Assembly (NCBI RefSeq): GCF_000472385.1
Contig: NZ_AWZU01000016.1
Location: 88,588 to 152,587, forward strand
Source of the DNA: Bradyrhizobium sp. ARR65
Lineage (GTDB): Bacteria > Pseudomonadota > Alphaproteobacteria > Rhizobiales > Xanthobacteraceae
DNA length: 64,000 bases
Direction: 5' to 3'
The notes under the pieces were generated by a model. It worked only from the letters and a program-made list of their open reading frames with translations, was not told the origin of the DNA and made no database searches. The position numbers and the translations under genes are program-made. This document shows, one piece after another, positions 35,871 to 43,274 of this stretch (position 1 is its first letter; each line of letters opens with the position of its first letter).

Positions 35871-36197
35871 TCAGGGCGCGACTTTGAGAGTCGCTTTCAT
35901 GTTGGGATGGTAGCGACAATAGTAGTCCACCGTCCCCGCTTTCTTCAGGACAACACTCTCCGTCTTCTTCGGCGGCAACGTCACGTCAAAGTCGCCGTTG
36001 CGTGCGGTAGCGGTATGGACGAGGACGTCCTTGTTGATCCATTCGATGGTGTCGCCAACTTTGGCCGAGGCCACCGCCGGCTCGATCTCCAGGTTCTCCA
36101 TCGTGATTTGAATCGTCGCCGCCGCTGCCGGCACGCACGCTGCCGGGACCAACAACAACGCCCCAAGGATGGCGGCGGCGCATCGTGACAGCATCAC
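35871..36197 (-). CDS. Secreted cupredoxin (type 1 copper protein)
   Basis: A 108-residue periplasmic copper protein with a signal peptide ending near AAA (residue 27). All four type 1 copper ligands are visible: H61 in VLVHTATA and C94, H97 and M100 in YYCRYHPNM. The fold resembles amicyanin/plastocyanin, which carry single electrons or buffer copper. It begins six bases after the DUF4142 stop and probably shares that gene's promoter, which matches the sigma-factor promoter. Confidence 0.93.
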   Translation of the reverse strand: MMLSRCAAAILGALLLVPAACVPAAAATIQITMENLEIEPAVASAKVGDTIEWINKDVLVHTATARNGDFDVTLPPKKTESVVLKKAGTVDYYCRYHPNMKATLKVAP

Positions 36198-36203
36198 GCG
36201 CTC

Positions 36204-36725
36204 CTACTTCAGGTCCGCCTCGACATGCTCGGCGTGCTGTTCGTGACCTTGAAAGATCTTCAGGCCGGTCTGGAGCAAATTCTTCAGCTCCGGATTGGTC
36301 GCGGAGGGAATGAGCTGCGTTTCCAGCGCATTGCTCACGGTCTTGTGGTAGGCGACCTCGTTTTCGATATAGGCCTTGTCGAAGGCAGCGCCTTTGAGCT
36401 TACCGAGCTCGGCGTATTTTTCATTGGCCTGCTTGGACAGCGAGCGGCTGGTGTCGTTGTCTTCCGGTGTCACCTTCAGCTTCTTGACCAGATCGAGCGC
36501 CTGCTTGTTCACGGCCTCATGATCGCGCACCATATCCTGCGCGAACTGCTTTACCTCCTTGCTGTGGCCCTTCTCCAGGGCCTGTTTCGCGGCCTTGATA
36601 TCGATCTCGCCTGCCGTATAGGCGATGTGGGCGATTTGCGGATCGGTCAGCTTCGCGCCTTGCGCGAGCACCGCGCCGCTCAAGAAGCAAATGGCGGCGA
36701 TGGCCGCACTCATTCGGACGAACAT
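36204..36725 (-). CDS. Secreted DUF4142 protein
   Basis: A 173-residue protein with signal peptide MFVRMSAAIAAICFLSGAVLA and a ferritin-like helical DUF4142 domain (AHIAYTAGEIDIKAAKQALEKGHSKEVKQFAQDMVRDHEAVNKQALDL...; histidine-rich end FQGHEQHAEHVEADLK). Its four-helix layout with histidines and glutamates suggests metal binding, but the function of the family is unknown. An ECF-type promoter lies 55 bases upstream, the same as that of the sigma factor gene it follows. Confidence 0.9.
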   Translation of the reverse strand: MFVRMSAAIAAICFLSGAVLAQGAKLTDPQIAHIAYTAGEIDIKAAKQALEKGHSKEVKQFAQDMVRDHEAVNKQALDLVKKLKVTPEDNDTSRSLSKQANEKYAELGKLKGAAFDKAYIENEVAYHKTVSNALETQLIPSATNPELKNLLQTGLKIFQGHEQHAEHVEADLK

Positions 36726-36780
36726 GGCTCACACTCCTGTTGCGCCGGCACCGGCCGGCCGTCGAACGGTTACACAGGAG

Positions 36781-36808
36781 TTGGATGGTGGAATCCGGCC
36801 GAGGTTCC
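36781..36808 (-). promoter_or_regulatory. ECF promoter of the DUF4142-cupredoxin operon
   Basis: On the minus strand, GGAACC (36803-36808), 16 bases, ATCCAA (36781-36786). The identical -35 and -10 with identical spacing also precede the sigma factor gene at 37531-37558. Two such hits in the right place and orientation make this a likely autoregulated ECF promoter. Confidence 0.75.
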
Positions 36809-36816
36809 CGGAGAAG

Positions 36817-37506
36817 CTAAGTCGATAAGCCAAGTCGTTTTAGTACCACTTCCGTGAGCCGTTCACAGCGGCGGCCTGCAAATGGGAATGCTTCCAGGAT
36901 AACCGGTCCGATCTTCTTCTCCACGTCCTCACGCAACATGAGGCGCGCGCGATGCAGCCGCGTCTTCACCGTTTCGGGCCTGAGCCCGAGCAGTTCGGCA
37001 GTCTCCTCGACATTCATCTCCTCCATCACCCGTGCGATGAAGACGAGCCGAAATGGCTCGGGCAATTCGTCGATAGCGCGCTCGACGAACCGCTGTATTT
37101 CGCGTTGCGCCATGGATTTTTCCGGATCGCTCGATGCGGATGCGACGGGAAACTGGATGATCTCGGCCTCCTGCTCATGCTCCGGCAACGTGCATTCGAA
37201 CGAGGGACGCTGGCGGCGCAGCCGGCCCATCGCTTCGTTCATGGCGATGCGCGTCAGCCAGGTCGAGAGACTGGAGTCACCGCGAAAGCCGTCCAGATGC
37301 GTCAGAGCGCGGAGGTAAGTTTCCTGCACCACATCCTCGGCTTCGCTGTCGTTGCGCAGGATGCCGCGGGCGATGCGGAACAGCCGGCGGTTGTTGGCCT
37401 GCAGGATCGCGCGAACCGCCGCCTCGTCGCGGGCCAGCGCGCGACGGACCAGATCGCTGTCGCTAATCGAATTTGGTAAAGTCTTGACCGGCGTCGCCGA
37501 AGCCAT
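36817..37506 (-). CDS. ECF-type RNA polymerase sigma factor
   Basis: A 229-residue sigma-70 family protein. Region 2 (about 30-100; NDSEAEDVVQETYLRALTHLDGFRGDSSLSTWLTRIAMNEA) and region 4 (about 135-190; LPEPFRLVFIARVMEEMNVEETAELLGLRPETVKTRLHRARLML) are both complete. It has a linker of about 30 residues and a short tail, with no anti-sigma gene next to it. The GGAACC-N16-ATCCAA element lies 25 bases before its own start. It likely controls itself and the DUF4142-cupredoxin operon downstream. Confidence 0.92.
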   Translation of the reverse strand: MASATPVKTLPNSISDSDLVRRALARDEAAVRAILQANNRRLFRIARGILRNDSEAEDVVQETYLRALTHLDGFRGDSSLSTWLTRIAMNEAMGRLRRQRPSFECTLPEHEQEAEIIQFPVASASSDPEKSMAQREIQRFVERAIDELPEPFRLVFIARVMEEMNVEETAELLGLRPETVKTRLHRARLMLREDVEKKIGPVILEAFPFAGRRCERLTEVVLKRLGLST

Positions 37507-37530
37507 GGCTGTTTCTCTGATGTCAAACGC

Positions 37531-37558
37531 TTGGATGCAATTTCAGGTCAAAGGTTCC
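37531..37558 (-). promoter_or_regulatory. Autoregulatory ECF promoter of the sigma factor gene
   Basis: On the minus strand GGAACC (37553-37558), 16 bases, ATCCAA (37531-37536), 25 bases before the start codon. It is identical in both hexamers and spacing to the promoter at 36781. Confidence 0.75.
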
Positions 37559-37606
37559 GAGATAAGCGGGGCGCCCATCCGAATTTTCGCTGCGCAACGT
37601 CCAAAC

Positions 37607-37861
37607 TCATTTGCGTTGCTCCTTGCCGGCATTCTGCGTTCCATGCGAACTGCGATCACCGGCCGCGTTGGAGCCGTTGCCGCCGACGGTATTGTCGGGT
37701 GGGCGTGCGCCTTTGTCCAGTTCGCTGCCATAGCGCGGCGTGCCATCAGGGTTTTGACCTGTGATGCCGTGCGACGGGCTCGCGGGATACCCGCCAGTCT
37801 CCGCAATCGCCACAGAAGCAATCGCGAAACTAAACGCGGTGCTGATGACGGCTGTTTTCAT
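37607..37861 (-). CDS. Small secreted protein, unknown function
   Basis: An 84-residue protein starting at ATG 37861 after an AGGAGG ribosome site. The signal peptide MKTAVISTAFSFAIASVAIAE is followed by a low-complexity, Gly/Asn/Ser/Pro-rich region with no domain (GGYPASPSHGITGQNPDGTPRYGSELDKGARPPDN). It lies between the outer-membrane gene upstream and the sigma factor downstream, all on one strand. Confidence 0.72.
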   Translation of the reverse strand: MKTAVISTAFSFAIASVAIAETGGYPASPSHGITGQNPDGTPRYGSELDKGARPPDNTVGGNGSNAAGDRSSHGTQNAGKEQRK

Positions 37862-37919
37862 ATCATCCTCCTGTCGTATCCGCCCCGTTTGAGCCGACGA
37901 AATGTTCGCCACAGCGGAG

Positions 37920-38696
37920 CTACCTCGAGTGGCTGCTTTCGAAAAACCGCAGGGGAACGGCGAAGGTCAATCCGGCACGAATTTCATTGACCGGGTGTCC
38001 GTTGGTCACCGCGTAGCGATAGGCGATATCGAAGGCGAGCTTATCGCTGGCCTGCCAGATCAGGCCGACCAATCCGGAAATCGTCTCTTCCAAGCCGAAT
38101 TCCTTTTCATAGAAGACTTCCGCGACCGGCCGCACTTTCCATTTCGAGGGACCTTCGAGGATGGTGCCGACGAAGACATCGGCATGATGATCCCGCGTTA
38201 GCACCGCCTCTGTGTTGAAGTGAACCGTTCCCCAATCCCAGCGCTGCGAGACGATGCTGGCCCAGCTTGCGCCGACGCCGCTGTCGCCCGTGCTGTCCGG
38301 CAGCAGCACACCGAATTCGGTTGCGACGCTCGGTCCGCTCTTGTCCTGGAGGCTGCCGGGCACCACGACATGTTTGAGGAACGCGCCGGCCGCGGTCAGC
38401 TCTGTCGGCCCCGAAAACGACAGTGGCGTTTCAGCTTGTCCCTCGAACACCGCCTCCCATCCCTCGCTCAATCCGAAATTCAACACTGTCTGTGGCGCGA
38501 TCAGGGTTGTCGTTCCCTGCTCGCGTCGGGCGCCGGCCGGCTGCAACTCGACCTCCAGCTCACCCGGCTCGGCGACGGCTGCGTCGGTACCGTCGAATGG
38601 GCGATAGGCGAAGGCGGGCGCCGCAAAGCCCGCGGCAGTGATGATGATCAATGATGCAGCGGCGCATCGGATCGGAAGAGACTCATCGCTGAGCAT
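37920..38696 (-). CDS. Secreted outer-membrane barrel-like protein
   Basis: A 258-residue protein starting at ATG 38696 with GGAGGAG upstream. Its signal peptide ends at AFAYRPF (residue about 30). The mature part reads as repeated amphipathic strands (VLNFGLSEGWEAVFEGQAETPLSF, WDWGTVHFNTEAVLTRD, FDIAYRYAVTNGHPVNEIRAGLTFAVPL), like the transporter-type outer-membrane barrels sometimes annotated as transporter/heavy-metal outer-membrane proteins. I do not recognise the exact family. Confidence 0.75.
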   Translation of the reverse strand: MLSDESLPIRCAAASLIIITAAGFAAPAFAYRPFDGTDAAVAEPGELEVELQPAGARREQGTTTLIAPQTVLNFGLSEGWEAVFEGQAETPLSFSGPTELTAAGAFLKHVVVPGSLQDKSGPSVATEFGVLLPDSTGDSGVGASWASIVSQRWDWGTVHFNTEAVLTRDHHADVFVGTILEGPSKWKVRPVAEVFYEKEFGLEETISGLVGLIWQASDKLAFDIAYRYAVTNGHPVNEIRAGLTFAVPLRFFESSHSR

Positions 38697-38718
38697 GTCT
38701 GCTCCTCCGTATGCTGCC

Positions 38719-39726
38719 TCACGGCGACGGACGATAGATCCAGATTCCGGCGGCGGTCTCGCCCCGTGCCGGCACTGCAAGCAGAAGGCGATCCAACTCA
38801 GGCACGAACAGGGAAGTGCGCGCACCGCCGGCGGTTGGCACGCGGGCGGCTCGCCGGTAGGCCGTGCCGTCCGCGGCCAGCACGTCGATAAAACCGTCGC
38901 CGCAACTGAGGTAAACCCGGTCGCGCTTGGCATCCACGAAGAGATCATCGACATCGCCGCAAGTGGGGACCGACGTGATCAGCGCACCATCCGATACGTT
39001 GAACACGCCGAGCTGGGGCGGCCGGCGGAACGCCACCAGGACGCGTTGGTGGGCCCCGTCCAGCGCCATCGCAAAATTCGCGCGGCGACCCGCGGTCGGC
39101 CAGGACGCAATCTTCTTTGCGGATGCCCCATCGATGACGTCGATCGCGCCGCTGTTGGGCACGTTGACAAAGATGCGGTTTGCGCTTGCGTCGAGTTGAA
39201 AACTTTCGGGATGCGCCTTCAAGGATACGCTTGCGAGCTTCTTCTGTGTGGCGGCATCAAGGATGGTCAACGCACCGTCACCATGGCCGATGAGCACGCG
39301 CCCGGCGCTTGCATCCACCCGGATGTTATCGGCATCGCTGCCGAGCTCGATCCGTCCGCTCGACGACAGTTCGGCGCCTCTGAAAAGCCGCACCGAACCG
39401 TCGCGCGCGTTCGCCACATACAGCATGTCTGTGACCGGCTCGTACCCCACGCCCTGCGGTTCCGGCAGCTTGTTGATCAAACGATCGAGACGCTGGGCCT
39501 GCAGATCGACCACAGCAAGACTGTCGTTGCCGAGTGCGGCTACGAACAGTCGGTGCCGGGCCAGATCGATCGCCATGTGATCGATCCGGCCGCGCACATC
39601 GCCAAGCGGGACCTTGGTCTCGAGCTGCAGCAAGGGTTCAGCGCTGATCGCCGCGCCGATGGCGAGCGGGATCGCCAAAGCCCCGGCTAGACCCGCCGCA
39701 GCAAAACGTGATGCTGATGCAGCCAT
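38719..39726 (-). CDS. Secreted beta-propeller protein (YncE-like)
   Basis: A 335-residue protein with an N-terminal hydrophobic signal (AAAGLAGALAIPLAIGAAISA). About seven repeats of roughly 40 residues follow, such as GRIDHMAIDLARHRLFVAALGNDSLAVVDLQAQRL, YVANARDGSVRLF and RLLIGHGDGALTILDAATQKKL-type strands, which suggest a seven-bladed propeller. The family (YncE, PQQ-like or NHL-like) binds ligands or partner proteins in the periplasm. Start at ATG 39726 because the signal begins there. It sits between the outer-membrane and PepSY-like genes. Confidence 0.82.
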   Translation of the reverse strand: MAASASRFAAAGLAGALAIPLAIGAAISAEPLLQLETKVPLGDVRGRIDHMAIDLARHRLFVAALGNDSLAVVDLQAQRLDRLINKLPEPQGVGYEPVTDMLYVANARDGSVRLFRGAELSSSGRIELGSDADNIRVDASAGRVLIGHGDGALTILDAATQKKLASVSLKAHPESFQLDASANRIFVNVPNSGAIDVIDGASAKKIASWPTAGRRANFAMALDGAHQRVLVAFRRPPQLGVFNVSDGALITSVPTCGDVDDLFVDAKRDRVYLSCGDGFIDVLAADGTAYRRAARVPTAGGARTSLFVPELDRLLLAVPARGETAAGIWIYRPSP

Positions 39727-39793
39727 AGCGATCCTCCCGGTGCGTCCGCCTGCTTGCAGAATTTGTAGCTGGCGCTTGACCGCTCGAACATTG

Positions 39794-40321
39794 TCAGTCC
39801 AACGGCTGCGAGGTGCGCGTGATATGCCGATCATCGACGAGAATGGCGATCGCAGCTACCGGCCGGCCGCCCTTCAGGCTCGGTGTGACGCTGACCGCGC
39901 GTGCACCCTGCTGCTCCTGCTGCAGGACTTTATCGACAGCCTCTCTCAGAGGCATTTTCGCCTTGTCGAGTGCCGCGCTCTGCTCCTTGGCCTGCGCGAG
40001 ATCATCGCCTTCCGTGATCGGCTCGACCTTGGCCGTCGTGCCGGCCATATGATCAACAATGATCTCGAAGAATTTTCCCTCCTTCCGGGTGTAGACGGAA
40101 AGCTGCGGCCCGCTCTCCTCGATCTCGAATTTTGCGGAGATCGGCTGTCCCTGCGGCTCACTAACCCTCAGCGCTTGCTGCAGGCTGACTTTGGCGCCGC
40201 TGACCACGATAGCCAGGGCGCCGCGGCCACCGTCATCCTGGGCGAAGGCGAGGCCGGTCAGCGCAACCAAGCCTGCTATAAAAGAGCCCACGGACACTGC
40301 GATCGACAGCTTTCTTCTCAT
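39794..40321 (-). CDS. Secreted PepSY-like protein
   Basis: A 175-residue protein with a signal peptide MRRKLSIAVSVGSFIAGLVALTGLAFAQ. Two repeats resembling the PepSY fold follow: SLQQALRVSEPQGQPISAKFEIEESGPQLSVYTRKEGKFFEIIVDHMAGTTAKVEPI and the later REAVDKVLQQEQQGARAVSVTPSLKGGRPVAAIAILVDDR. PepSY domains are small periplasmic modules that often regulate proteases or redox proteins. The start ATG 40321 is preferred over five extra residues upstream. It is on the chrA strand with a gap of 52 bases. Confidence 0.8.
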   Translation of the reverse strand: MRRKLSIAVSVGSFIAGLVALTGLAFAQDDGGRGALAIVVSGAKVSLQQALRVSEPQGQPISAKFEIEESGPQLSVYTRKEGKFFEIIVDHMAGTTAKVEPITEGDDLAQAKEQSAALDKAKMPLREAVDKVLQQEQQGARAVSVTPSLKGGRPVAAIAILVDDRHITRTSQPLD

Positions 40322-40373
40322 GAGGACCTCCATCAAGGATGCGAGTTGCGTGACGTCTCCAGCCCTCGAAACG

Positions 40374-41549
40374 TTACCTGACCATCACCCATGCCGGCTG
40401 CAGCAAGGGGTAGGCGACAAGCCCCACAACGGCCGTTGCCGCGATCAGAACCGGATTGCTCACCTTCCAGCGGAACAACACTGCAAGCGAGGCGACGCCG
40501 ATCGCGGTCGTCAGCCAATCGCCGATCGCGATCTTGCCGAGCAGGATGCAGGCACCCAGGATGGTGCCGATTGCTGCCGCATAAGCGCCCTTGATGAATC
40601 CCTGCACGTTCGCGTTGCCCCGATGGCGCGCCAGCAGCGGCGCGACGATCAACACCAGCAGGAACGACGGCAGGAAGATGCCAATGGTGGAAACCAGCGA
40701 GCCCCAGAAGCCCGCGACCAGATAGCCGACGAAGGTCGCGGTGATCACGACCGGTCCCGGGCTGATCATGCCGATCGCGACCGCGATCAAGAATTGCCGC
40801 TGATCGAGCCAGCCATATTGTTGCACCAGTCCCTGCTCGAGGAAGGGCACGATGACGAGGCCGCTGCCGAAGGTCAGCGCGCCCGCTTTCAGGAAGAACA
40901 GGAACAGTTTGCCGAGCGTCGAGCCTGTTGCGACCGGCGCCATCGGTGCGGCAACCGGCACGAGGACGACCGGGAAGGCCGCAGGCGCGCGCCTGAACGG
41001 GTTGCCGTAATAGAGAATGCCGATGACGCCGGCGCCGATGAACAACAGCGCGACTTCGGCCTGCACGATGACCGTAACCGCAAGGCACAAGGCCGCGATC
41101 GTCCATTGCAGCCAGTCTTCCATGCCGAGCTTGGCCAGCCGATAGCAGGAATGCAAAATCAGCGCGATCACGGCCGGGCTGACGCCATAGAAGATCCCTG
41201 TAACCGGCTGCAGATCACCGAGATAGACGTAAAGCGCGCCGAGCGCGGCGACGATCACGAAATTTGGCAGGATGAAGCACCAGCCGCCGAGCCACGCGCC
41301 CCAAAAGCCACAACGCAGCCAGGCGACATATATGCCGACCTGGATCGCCAGTGGTCCGGGCAGCGACTGGCAGATGGCGATGGATTCGCGCATCTGCTCC
41401 CTGCTGAGCCATTTCTTGTCATTGACCAGCTCGCGCTCCATCTGCCCGACCAGCGCAACCGGACCGCCGAAACCGAGAAAGCCAAGGCGCAGGAAATAAA
41501 GCGCCAGCTCTGCCATGCGGCTGCGTTCTCGAACGGTGGTCGTCGTCAC
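40374..41549 (-). CDS. chrA: Chromate transporter (ChrA/CHR family, long form)
   Basis: A 391-residue inner-membrane protein with two homologous halves, the long CHR form. The first half reads FLRLGFLGFGGPVALVGQMERELV...LPGPLAIQVGIYVAWLRCGFWGAWLGG and the second FLKAGALTFGSGLVIVPFLEQGLVQQYGWLDQRQFLIAVAIGMISPGPVVITATFVGYLVAGFWGS; the paired 'PGP' turns are diagnostic. Members export chromate. There is no ChrB regulator next to it. A DUF1259 gene lies upstream on the same strand beyond a repeat-bearing gap. Confidence 0.92.
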   Translation of the reverse strand: MTTTTVRERSRMAELALYFLRLGFLGFGGPVALVGQMERELVNDKKWLSREQMRESIAICQSLPGPLAIQVGIYVAWLRCGFWGAWLGGWCFILPNFVIVAALGALYVYLGDLQPVTGIFYGVSPAVIALILHSCYRLAKLGMEDWLQWTIAALCLAVTVIVQAEVALLFIGAGVIGILYYGNPFRRAPAAFPVVLVPVAAPMAPVATGSTLGKLFLFFLKAGALTFGSGLVIVPFLEQGLVQQYGWLDQRQFLIAVAIGMISPGPVVITATFVGYLVAGFWGSLVSTIGIFLPSFLLVLIVAPLLARHRGNANVQGFIKGAYAAAIGTILGACILLGKIAIGDWLTTAIGVASLAVLFRWKVSNPVLIAATAVVGLVAYPLLQPAWVMVR

Positions 41550-41822
41550 GTCAAGACTCCCTTAAACAAAAGCGACTCGGTAGGTCGAGCTCACCCCACA
41601 CCATTCGTCGTGCGTGTGGCGCGCCCGCTTACCCTCTCCCCTCGTGGTAGAGGGTGCTGGCGGGCGAGGGGTTTGCTTCCGCAAGCGCATCTCTCTCGAT
41701 CAGTTCAGCCCGCGGAGAGAGACCCCTGATCCGGCGCCGCCAAGTCGGCGTCACCTTCTCCTACAAGGCGAGAAGGTGAATGGAGCTCACGGCCAATGCG
41801 GTTGCACAAAAATCACCTGCGC
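41550..41822. repeat. Intergenic repeat-bearing stretch before chrA
   Basis: The stretch holds short inverted pieces, such as CCCTCTCCCCTCGTGGTAGAG near 41634 and CACCTTCTCCTACAAGGCGAG near 41752, in the style of dispersed intergenic repeats. There is no gene. It could act in termination or mRNA ends between the two genes. Confidence 0.4.
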
Positions 41823-42764
41823 TCAGCTCTTGCCGCTCGCCGTCTTGTCGAGCGCACCGCGAATACCCTTCGCCAGCTTCGCGGCATCGTCGTTGGCCCA
41901 GAAGTGCAGGAAGAACAGCCGCGGCTGTTCGTCGAGCATGTGGCTGTGCACCGCCGTCACCTCGATTCCTCCGGCGAGCAGGGCCTTGATCACCGGGTTG
42001 ACCTCATCGCCTGTCAGCGCGAAATCGCCTGTAATCGCGGCCTTGCCGCTACCCGTCGGCTGGAAGTTGATCCCCTGCGCCACGCCCATCGGACCGACCG
42101 GCGCGATCTCCATACCGGCTTCGTTAACGGGGTCGCGGCGCGGCACGGCAAAGGCGTAGACGCCGCCGTTGTTCTGGCCCTTCACGCCGATGATCTGATC
42201 GAGTTGCGCGGTATCGAGATCGATCGCTGGCGGCGGCGAGGCGGGAGCTGCGGTGAGCGGCGTCTTGCTGGCTGCGAGCGCGTCATGAAGAGCGGTCGCC
42301 ATCTTCAAGGGATCGCCGTGGCCGCCGACATGCATGTAAAAAGTGGCTGGATTCGCGCGCAGCAGGTGATTATGCACGGCCGTGATCTCAAGACCGCCCT
42401 GGACCAGCTTCGTCATCACGGGCGTGATCTCGGTCTCCAGGAGCACGAGATCGCCCATCACCATGGCACCGCCATGGGCCGGCTTGAACGCGACCCACCC
42501 GCCGAGCGCCAGGCTCGGCTTGATGGTGACGCCGTCCAGCGTCACGTTGAGATCGCTGCGCGGAAAGCCGTAGCGGCGGACGTCGCCCGACACCGCCGGC
42601 TTGCGCCCGAGCGTGTCATCGACCTTCTGCCAATCGATCGCCTGCGCATGCGCGTTGGTGATGAAGGGCTCTGCGAAAATGCTCCATTCGGGCGAACCCG
42701 CTATGGCCGCGGTTGCAGCCGATAACGCGACAGCGGTGGCGATAAGCGCGAGTTTGACGTGCAT
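41823..42764 (-). CDS. Secreted DUF1259 protein (two repeats)
   Basis: A 313-residue periplasmic protein with a signal peptide MHVKLALIATAVALSAATAAIAG. Two DUF1259 repeats, about 35-165 and 185-310, each contain a conserved histidine turn: EITAVHNHLL and EVTAVHSHML, along with ALGGWVAFKP-like strands. The DUF1259/LpqO family is unassigned but is often next to ChrA-type genes, as here. Both repeats keep the histidines, so a metal or ligand site is plausible. Confidence 0.88.
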   Translation of the reverse strand: MHVKLALIATAVALSAATAAIAGSPEWSIFAEPFITNAHAQAIDWQKVDDTLGRKPAVSGDVRRYGFPRSDLNVTLDGVTIKPSLALGGWVAFKPAHGGAMVMGDLVLLETEITPVMTKLVQGGLEITAVHNHLLRANPATFYMHVGGHGDPLKMATALHDALAASKTPLTAAPASPPPAIDLDTAQLDQIIGVKGQNNGGVYAFAVPRRDPVNEAGMEIAPVGPMGVAQGINFQPTGSGKAAITGDFALTGDEVNPVIKALLAGGIEVTAVHSHMLDEQPRLFFLHFWANDDAAKLAKGIRGALDKTASGKS

Positions 42765-43274
42765 GGATATGCTCTCCTGTGATTTCCCCGCCCTCGATGG
42801 ATGGATCGCTTGTGGCCCGCCTCGGGCTGAGCCACGAGCGAGCGAAGCGTGAGGCTTGGATCGATAGAACGGCGAGCGATAGCGCTGCGATAGACGGCGG
42901 CCGCAAAGAAACTCTGTGGCGCGCAGGCGCGCGTCGCGTCAGGCGCGGTGATCAGTTCGGCAAATGTAATGGAAGCTAGGCGCTGAGAAGCAGACATGCG
43001 GCGTCCTTGTCGAAACCGGACGCGATGCTTGGGCATGTCGCCTCATGGGGAGATCGCAGGTCCCCAGGCCGCGAATACTGCCAAAGAGATTTGGCCTGTC
43101 AATCGGGAAAGCGGGTTCCGCGAGGGATGGAACAGCGACTCGCGAGGCCTGCTCAATTCCATTTGATCAGGCCACGAAGCAACCGCGTCGGACTCTTGTC
43201 CGACGTGGAGAAGCTGCAAATCTCCGGAATTCCGGGTGCGGCTGGCGCGCCGTCCCGGAATGGCGGCTGACCTC
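42765..43274. other. Gene-free stretch upstream of the DUF1259 gene
   Basis: Five hundred bases with no convincing gene. Frames there have shadow composition and lack ribosome sites. It should contain the DUF1259 promoter and the end of the glutamate-synthase-like gene's transcript. A CCGGAATTCCGG-like short palindrome lies near 43224. Confidence 0.5.
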
